This document shows, piece by piece, positions 57,276-64,000 of a stretch of DNA of 64,000 nucleotides (the stretch's first letter is position 1; the number at the start of each line of letters is the position of its first letter). Origin of the DNA: Phycomyces blakesleeanus NRRL 1555(-) (taxonomy: Eukaryota; Mucoromycota; Mucoromycetes; Mucorales; Phycomycetaceae); the NCBI RefSeq assembly GCF_001638985.1, contig NW_017265135.1:2993425-3057424 (forward strand). Reading direction: 5' to 3'. The position numbers were made by a program, and so were the translations under genes. Under the pieces are notes generated by a model that saw nothing but the letters and a program-made list of their open reading frames with translations, searched no databases and was not told the origin of the DNA.

Positions 57276-58039
57276 TTATGCTTTTAATGGCTGCTGTAAA
57301 TGGGTTGTTCCTTCAAGACATATAACCTCGTCATTGTCTGGCTTGGTGATCTTGACATTTACTCCATACAGGCTCTAAATTAAAAAAAAATAAAAAATAA
57401 AAATTGGTGAGTCAAAAGGAAAGAGTGAAGGAACATTCTTAATTCTCAATCGAAATTATAGAATAGCATACCGAAGCTATGTAAAGCAAAAGCAAAAATT
57501 AAAATTAAAAGGTTAGATACAATTTTTGCTTTAAAAGAAATAATCATAGACTTACGGATAAAGCCAGGTACATTCATCTTGGCCAATATGTTGTGTGTTC
57601 CGGTTACAAGGGGACATAGGATACTGGATTTTAAGAGAGAAAGCGATTCGACCATCTGGCAAAAGTCTTTTTCTTGTCGAAACAATACTTGACCATCCTT
57701 GCTAAACTCAAGATTGACCTTCATGCCGAGTGGAAAGTCTTCTGCAAAAGTGCCATTGAAATTGAGCAAGACCGGCTTACCAATCGTAGGAGGGTTAGGA
57801 TCGAATGTAAGTCTGTTGACCCTACATTATACAATACACAGAATTTAAGATTCTGTATGAGACACAATAGACACCACAAACAACAAAAAACACACAACCT
57901 CCTTTCTTATTTCTTACATAATTTTGCCTTTGCTCTCCTGACATGGAGTTAGTTGAAGTTCACCATTGGGTCCCTGACCATTTGAGCCACAAATAAGGGA
58001 TAAAGCTGTGGCGAGAAAAAGGTAAGATGAAAACTTCAT
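57276..58039 (-). CDS. Secreted ML-domain (NPC2-like) lipid-binding protein
   Basis: A small secreted or vacuolar ML-domain protein, the fold of NPC2 and fungal phosphatidylglycerol/phosphatidylinositol transfer proteins. Exons on the minus strand are 57918-58039, 57556-57821, a proposed 5-nt exon 57472-57476 and 57276-57374 (163 residues). The signal peptide is MKFSSYLFLATALSLICGS. ML features are LQLTPCQESKGKI, a beta-rich core with NRLTFDPNPPTIGKPV and NFNGTFAEDFPLGMKVNLEF, DFCQMVESLSLLKSSILCPL, and YGVNVKITKPDNDEVICLEG with the last conserved Cys. Without the micro-exon the last exon is out of frame; with it the IPS-type turn before the last strand is formed, as expected for the family. 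Confidence 0.82.
57472..57476 (-). other. Proposed 5-nt micro-exon of the ML gene
   Basis: On the minus strand, ACATAG precedes CTTCG, which is followed by GTATGC. Splicing CTTCG between phase-1 and phase-0 exons gives Pro-Ser and restores the ML reading frame. Flanking introns would be 79 and 95 nt. Confidence 0.5.
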
Positions 58040-58845
58040 GATGAAATGAAGGAAAAAAAAAGGGTACACACAGAATTACTTTCAAATATTGATCATTTAT
58101 ATAATATATACGATATTTACTGATTATTATTTTTTTGGTTATCTTTCTGCATACCATTCATTCATTACTCAATCACAAGCATAAGCACACGCGCATAAGC
58201 ACATTCACTCTCAATCTCAATCGCAATATCTTTATCTTTATCTTTATCTCACACCTCTTCTTCTGTGTATATGTATATTATTTTACTCTTTATTTTCCTT
58301 TTATGGGTAGTCCTTGCATACCCTATAGCTCAACAATCACATTCTCTTGTTTAATTTTGAATATCACAAAATATATACATATTTATAATGATATTTAATA
58401 AAAATCCATTCAATATAAGAAATAGAAAGGAAAAAAAAAGAGATAATTTTTTTTTGGTCTGTTCCATTTTTTTTTCATGTTTTTTGTTGTCTGTTTGTTG
58501 AATTTGTTTTTTTTGCCAAGAAAATTATGAAGAAAAAAGAAGGGCTAGGGTATATGATAAGTTATAGGCTCACAATTGATAACCATAAGAGAAAAGATAA
58601 AAAAAAAAGAAGGGAGTTTTAAAGAATGAGCATATAGAAAATGCAAGAATGAAGAGCCAGAAAGGAATGTCAGAAATTATAAAAAAAAATGAATGGAGTA
58701 AGTGAAATGTTGGTTGGTTGATTGATAGGTAAGGTAAGATAGGTAGGTAGGTAGGTAGATAGAAAAGAATTTGATTGAATGAGTGAGTGAGTGAATAAGT
58801 GCGGTTGAAGGTTTGAGCAGAAAAAGAAAGGAAAGGGGATGAAAT
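58040..58845. other. Intergenic region, low complexity
   Basis: This is the upstream region of the ML gene and the 3' flank of the NDPK-fusion gene. It contains CATTCA, ATAAGCAC and TTTATC repeats, T/A homopolymers, and TGAGTGAG/GTAGGTAG repeats near 58738-58795. No gene is seen. Confidence 0.6.
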
Positions 58846-60912
58846 CTAGAATTCCCATTTATGCAGGTTCTCATCCATGAAGAAGCTGACCATGGTTTTG
58901 ACACGTGTACCTGTCGGTCCTCTGGGCCGAAGGTCCTTTAGTCTGGAGGCAATCTCGGGTGAGATGGTGGGTGTCTTGCGTTTTTCAAACGTGGGACTAT
59001 AGGCAAGTGTTTCGAATCTCTGTCGGAGCTGATCAACTTCGGGTGTCTCTGGACGAGGTAACGAGGCCACACTGTTGGGCGAGAATGATGCTCTTGCTGA
59101 AGAAGGTCGTTCAAGTGTAGGAATGGCAGCCGAGGTAGCAGCAGCCACCTCCGCATCATGTTCACTATCATCCTGACGACAATCTTTTGACCATGACTCA
59201 ATGTCACTGAGAGTTCCGGCAGATGAAGCAACACTCTCGGTGGGGTCCGGCACTGGAGCCACAAGATGATCGTCTTCAAACAAGGCCACTACCGGTTTGA
59301 GTTCAGGCTCAGACTCAGGCCTAGTCTCGGACTCGGACTCGGACTCGGACTCGGACTCGGCTTTTGTTTCGGCTTCCTTAACCTTCGCCTCCTCTTCTGG
59401 TTCAACTTCGTCGATCTTGGGATGAGGAGGTTGACGTTGTGATTTTTCTTCTATCGGAGTCGTTCCAAGAGACTTTTCATCCGGGCGCTTTTCTGCTCGG
59501 CTGTACTTACGAGTTCTGCCCGTCAAGACAGAAAGAGGAGGTTTCGAGATTCCGCCGGTGGTAGACAATTTTCTAGCAGATGCCGCATTGGAAACACTAC
59601 TAGCACGACGATTGCCTTGTTCGGTACGAGTGAGGTGGACTGAGGTTGGGCGGGCGTTCTGTGAAAAGATCATGTCATGTAACACCATGTTTTTTTTTAT
59701 AGTGAGTAAAGGTCAATTTTTTTTAAAAAAAAATACTAATACATGTGAGTCAAAAAGAAAAAAAAAAGTGAACGTACGAGATTAGACGATCTAGCGGTGG
59801 AACCCGACTTGGGGTCATCATTGGTGGTAGGAGGACGTGTAGTACGGGCGCGGGCAAGAGAAGACCTGCGTTCGGTGGGAGGTGGGGTTTGTACTGATGC
59901 GGGTGGCTGTGAAGAAGCAGACGATGGTCTGCGGACTGGTTGACTGAGGCGTCGACTGGTGACTGGCTTGATACCGGCAGTTTGACTGGCAGCATTTCTT
60001 GGTGGGGGTGTGGACTTGGCTGAAGCGGCGGCAGATGTGGGACGTTGTGTGGTTGGTTTTGGTGCGACTGTCTTGGTAACTGGTGTTGCATTGTTGGCGG
60101 ATCCTCTTCCGGACCCCTTGGGCTGCCCAGGGGCTGCAATCCCACTAGGCCCTGTGGCACTTTTCCGGCCACCCGACATACGCTTGACTGTTTTTGGTGA
60201 GGTTTTACTGGTTATACTTCCACTGCTGGTACTACTAGTGATGAATTTGATCTGGCGGGCTGCAACTGCTTCTGACCGACTGGCAACGCACGATATGCAC
60301 AACCCAGAAGACTTGCTGTATAATCATATATATATATATATATGTGTGTGTGTGTATTTATGTATGTATGTATGTATAAAGGTATTTATAAATATATATA
60401 TATATATAAATATAGTGTAAGTGTCAGTCAGGAGATTGATACATCAATAAATTTCTTCTTCTTTTATATTCTGATATCGATTGGATCATATCATCATCGT
60501 CGTCATCGCCATTATATTTATTATTATTATCATCATCATACCTAGTTTCTGATCCCAAGATTCCTTTCCACACTTCAATTGCATTGGGTCCTTCCAACAC
60601 AAATGCATACACAGGCTGGCTTTAGAAAGTTTGAAGAAAATAGGACGATGGGTGAGAATGTGTCCGATTGGCTGAGGTCACAAGATCCCCTTTTTCTCAC
60701 CTGCTCCAAGCGGTGACAGTGTCTGGGTCGCAGTCCACCGCCAACAGCTTTCGGACGTCATCTTCTGAAAGCGTGCGCAAAGACTCAAACTGAAGCTTTA
60801 GACCAGCATCCTTAGCCAACTTAAGAACGATTTCCTTTTGTTCTAGCGCGTCTGGTCTCAGCAAGCCCAAGGTGCGTTGTTGGTTTCCACTTTTATCTAA
60901 AGGTTCTGTCAT
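58846..60912 (-). CDS. Degenerate NDP-kinase domain fused to disordered basic/acidic tail
   Basis: Four minus-strand exons (60701-60912, 60542-60619, 59778-60315, 58846-59658) give 546 residues. Residues about 13-112 align with nucleoside diphosphate kinase: RTLGLLRPDALEQKEIVLKL, PVYAFVLEGPNAIEVWKGIL, and SCVASRSEAVAARQIKFI in place of the usual NxxHGSDSxExAxREIxxFF. The catalytic His is Val, the IKPD lysine is Arg, and the segment around the usual YxxH is shortened, so phosphotransfer is not expected. The rest is Ser/Pro/Arg/Ala-rich (RRPSSASSQPPASVQ), then acidic with an (ES)n run, then a short conserved-looking end (MVSFFMDENLHKWEF). The role is unknown; a scaffold or microtubule/cilia-type partner is only a guess by analogy with other non-catalytic NDPK domains. 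Confidence 0.8.
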
Positions 60913-62305
60913 GGCTAGATTGCGATTGAATGAATGAGGAGAGATGAGATTCAGAGTTTGTTGGTTAGTTCCAGAGTCTCAACTAACCTAAACAGAAGAG
61001 GACGGTAATGTGGATCTATCACTAGACAGAAAAAGGGTGAACGGCTCAAAGATAAAGAGAGAAAGAGAGAGAGAGAGAAAGTCTTGTAGGATTCTTAAAA
61101 GATAAGAGAGGAAAGAACAAGAGGAACAAGAAGTTAAAGAGAGGAAGAAGAAGAAAAAAAATTGAAAAGCAGCCAGGGCAAAGCAACGTTTAAATGTACC
61201 TTATTCAATTGTTTCACAGAGTGTAAGAAGCCAAAATGAAGCTACGGAGCAGGTGATTGACAGCCCCCGTCCCCCATCTCATTTCACTTACACCACAGCA
61301 GATTTTTTTGTGTAATCTTGTTCCTTAAAAGGATTCTTGTATACGGGGCGAATTTTGCCCATAACAGGAAATTCATTTTTTTGGGGGACTGAAAAGTGGG
61401 GGGATGGGGGGACTACTCTCGGCCAATAGATTTCGATTAAAAAATGTACTGCACAATTTCAAAAATGGTTCAAATTTTTAATTTGTTTCAAATAATTTTG
61501 GGTTGTAAAAAATTTATTTTTTATTTCGAAAAAAATTAGGCTAAAAAAAAGCTAGACTGGACCATAAAATCCACAGGCAGTAGCACACCAGTATATTCGT
61601 ACCACTAGAAACACTAGTAGTATAACTGTTTGTACTTATGCCTGTAAATTACGTGATCGGTTTGCTGCAAACTACTATGTCTAGCTAATCCAAGAGACCC
61701 GGTGCCAGAAATTCCAATAAACCCAAAGAGCATAAAGATTTGAATTTCGAGAAAAGCTAAAGCAGAAGAACTAATAATTAGTAATTAAACTTAGTTATAT
61801 ATATTTAACAGAATTTTACCTTTGACTCTATTAAGGCATTTGCAATAAAAGGCAGCCAAATCTCTGCAAGTGAGGAGTAAATAGTTAGTCTTCTGTTGCT
61901 TTGTAAGAGGAACATGTAGTTATTACCTCTTTATTGATTTACCGAGATGATGAAAAACTAATTTATAAACTAGAATTGTATGATTAATAAACACAATGAC
62001 ATAAAAAACTTTGATAGCATAAATACCTTTGAGCTTACGGTCTTTAAGCAAAATTCTGCTTCTATAAATACTATAAGTATACTGGAATATCTTACAAATG
62101 GAAGCTCATGCAAATAATAAATATTTTGTGGAAAAGTAAAATGAAAAAGAAGACAAAAACACGCGATATTTTCTTAAAAGAAAAGAAGTAAAAAAAATTC
62201 TAATTGGTCCGCTGACATTAAATATCGATCTTTCCACATTTTATAAATTCAATTATTTTCGCAAAGTCATTTTCCCCCCTTTGTTTTTACAATCAATTTA
62301 CTATT
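60913..62305. other. Spacer with G-rich tract, up to the transposon ORF
   Basis: The 5' flank of the NDPK-fusion gene has GA-rich repeats (61050-61165). A G-rich stretch at 61382-61414 follows. Two CACTA sequences at 61603 and 61612 could mark the left end of the transposon. No other gene is seen. Confidence 0.5.
61382..61414 (+). other. G-rich tract, possible G-quadruplex
   Basis: Three G runs of five to six bases within about 33 nt (separated by a 10-nt loop and by AT) are enough for four GGG stacks. It is the most G-rich stretch of the plus strand in the window. Confidence 0.5.
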
Positions 62306-64000
62306 ATGCAAAAGAATACAAGACAAGAAACATATAAAATCGTTAAGACTCGCCCCCCTAAAAGGCAAGGCGAACTTAACTTTAGCATCAATTCAGGTGT
62401 TTTTACCTGCTCTGAATGCGAAAAAGAGTTCGAAAAGCCTTGGTTACTGAAAAGGCATTCGAAGGTTCACCATATAAGTAATCAAATGGCAACCAATACT
62501 GTACTCGACGAACCCGAGCAGGCCGAATTGATAGTCGAGAACACTATTCCGGATGCTAATGCATTTGATTACTCGAGTGACGAAGATGACTCCTCCAGTA
62601 TCGGGGATGAAGAAGACAACATTGTAGACGAGGAAAACGATATTGTCGATAATTTCTTTGATATTGAAATGAACAGTAATCCAGTTTTCAACGCGTTCTC
62701 TGACATGTTTTCTTCTGCTGCTGCTGCTGATGAGGTATCAATGACCGATGATGACTCTGAGATCCCGGAAGAAGTCTTTGAGACAATTGGCGCTGTAAAT
62801 GACCCTACAAGCTGTTATCCTTTTCGCGATCTTCAAACCATGATCCTTTTCGCTTTTATCGATGGGGATAATGACATGATCTCCCAGCGAATGTTGAAGA
62901 AGATACTGCTTGCGATGAACTTGATCATTAAGATCCAGCAAGAAACTCCCATAGGAAGAACATTTAAGTTACCTCGTTTGGATGCTCTTTTAAATTATCA
63001 GGCAAGAAAGAAGTCCAAGATGCCTGTCTTTCCTTCACAAAGAATATCAGTACCTGGATCAAACGGGAACGCATTCGCCCATATTAACCTTCCGTCCGAC
63101 CACTTGAGATTTCTTATGGCAAACCCAAAGAAATCCAAGTTGATCTCGTCCATGCCCGATCGTACCCCAAACCAATCGATCTGTTTGGAACAAGGTGAAA
63201 AGTGAAGAACCCACCATCTCTTTCAGCAGCCTATGCACACTGTAAATGGTATAGATGTCTGGTTTGGAAACATTGTTTACTTGAAGACAAACGATTGCAG
63301 CATCCGCTTTTTGGTTGAATCGTTCCACACGGCAAATAAAAACATTTTTGCGAGAGGGTATCTGGTCAGAGCGATTTCGATTGTATGCTATGGCGTTGAG
63401 GTTGCTGTTACCAATCTTAGAGTAGAGCAGATCTCTCACGTTGACACCACTCCTGTTGAAAGAGATCACTACTACAGTATCTCAAGTAGCCTTACCAGAT
63501 TGAGTCCTGCTCATGACTTTCTTCTTTTTGGAGTTCATCCAATGAAGAAGCCTATGCCTCTTTCTGTTTTGCCCGGTAATGTAGATCGCGATGCAGTGTT
63601 TTACAAAGTTAGGATTGTTTCAATCATCCTTTTTACAGACGACACTTCTGGCAATCGTTCAAAGCAGTACAATCCGTTTGAAAGCTGGTTAATGAGATGC
63701 GCTGCCTTGCCTTTTAAGGATCGAAATTCGATAGCAAACATCCAGTTTCTTTCTACAATCCCTAAGAAAGATGGTGCAAATGGTATGTCTCTTCTGCCAG
63801 CAATCGTTGATGACTTTAAGAAACTCGAGAAAGGTGTAAAAATGTTCTCCGCTGAAGACAATGAGTATGTTCTGGTTGTTGCTCCCATCCTTTGGATTGA
63901 GGCTGACACGCCATGTCATTCAGAACTTTGCGGATTGCTTGGGCCGGCCACCACATTTCCTTGCAGAAGATGCTACATCGAACTTAGACGTGCAAAAGAC
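61603..64000 (+). mobile_element. CACTA-superfamily (Plavaka-like) DNA transposon, truncated by window
   Basis: The element is defined by its transposase ORF from 62306; the right end lies beyond the window. The left end is not proven: I start at the first of two CACTA motifs (61603 and 61612), the terminal sequence of the superfamily, about 0.7 kb upstream of the ORF. Without the right terminal inverted repeat or a target duplication this is tentative. Codon composition of the ORF is less AT-rich than its surroundings, as expected for an inserted element. Confidence 0.5.
62306..64000 (+). pseudogene. Plavaka-like transposase with one in-frame stop, 3' end outside
   Basis: The reading frame is open from 62306 to the window edge (565 codons) except for a TGA at 63203-63205 (codon 300). 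The N-terminus has a C2H2 zinc finger (C35, C38, H51 and H55/H56 in FTCSECEKEFEKPWLLKRH), then an acidic region. Before the stop comes HLRFLMANPKKSKL and PNQSICLEQGEK; after it, LFQQPMHTVNGIDVWFG, FTDDTSGNRSKQYNPFESW and a CxxC pair in FPCRRCYIE, all in the order seen in fungal Plavaka/CACTA transposases. Family members usually have Trp where the stop is, so TGG to TGA is likely. A 32-nt intron around it is conceivable but too short. No frameshift is seen. The catalytic acidic residues cannot be placed because the ORF is cut. Confidence 0.8.

Noticed and set aside
1..64000. tRNA, rRNA and CRISPR features
   Set aside because: I scanned by eye for tRNA B-box-like GGTTCRAAYCC patterns, rRNA segments and regularly spaced repeats and found none convincing; a covariance-model scan would be needed to exclude small RNAs.

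Overview
The window is a gene-dense piece of a nuclear fungal genome. Genes are small and intron-rich (about 68 introns in my models, mostly 50-180 nt with GT-AG borders), and they sit between very AT-rich spacers full of microsatellites and homopolymers. The gene set (fused dethiobiotin synthetase/DAPA aminotransferase, PET191, MED31, PEX12, a hyaluronan-synthase-like glycosyltransferase, a CACTA/Plavaka-type transposase) and base composition fit an early-diverging filamentous fungus, most likely Mucoromycota. The genus cannot be fixed from the sequence alone.

Layout. 0.3-6 kb: biotin synthase (minus) head-to-head with the BioD-BioA fusion (plus), a divergent pair covering the last three steps of biotin synthesis. 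6.4-7.5 kb: a small tetraspan membrane protein. 8.6-10 kb: an AIF/FSP1-type FAD oxidoreductase. 11.5-13.2 kb: a Ser-rich protein of unknown function. 14.6-15.5 kb: endonuclease V. 17.8-20.1 kb: a hyaluronan-synthase-like GT2 enzyme. 21.2 kb: a possible two-exon 37-residue membrane protein. 22.2-26.2 kb: a three-RRM (Nam8/TIA-1-like) protein and a JMJD4-like JmjC oxygenase. 28.2 kb: PET191. 29-32.2 kb: an orphan gene and a SCAMP. 35.6-37 kb: a multi-pass fungal membrane protein. 37.2-38.9 kb: a PWI-domain SRRM1-like splicing protein. 40.8-45.7 kb: an MBOAT/wax-synthase-like protein, MED31 and xylulokinase. 48.4-55.3 kb: GEN1-like resolvase, beta-tubulin, PEX12 and a TTL-domain protein. 56.1-60.9 kb: a coiled-coil protein, an ML-domain lipid-binding protein, and a degenerate NDP-kinase domain fused to a long disordered tail. 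62.3 kb to the right edge: a Plavaka-like transposon ORF that carries one in-frame stop.

Most neighbours are unrelated housekeeping genes. The exception is the biotin pair, where shared regulation is likely. Several convergent pairs (MED31/xylulokinase, GEN1/beta-tubulin, PEX12/TTL-like, coiled-coil/ML protein) have 3' ends only 150-240 nt apart.

The points most worth a second look are beta-tubulin Tyr167 plus Ala198 (benzimidazole-insensitive-type residues), four GC-AG introns with the same GCAAGY donor, a proposed 5-nt micro-exon in the ML gene, the pseudo-NDP-kinase fusion, a long near-perfect inverted repeat inside the glycosyltransferase intron, the hidden 37-residue gene, and the single-stop transposase. 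I did not see a multi-gene system of a previously undescribed type. Gene models were spliced by eye from reading frame, splice borders and family similarity, without transcript data.
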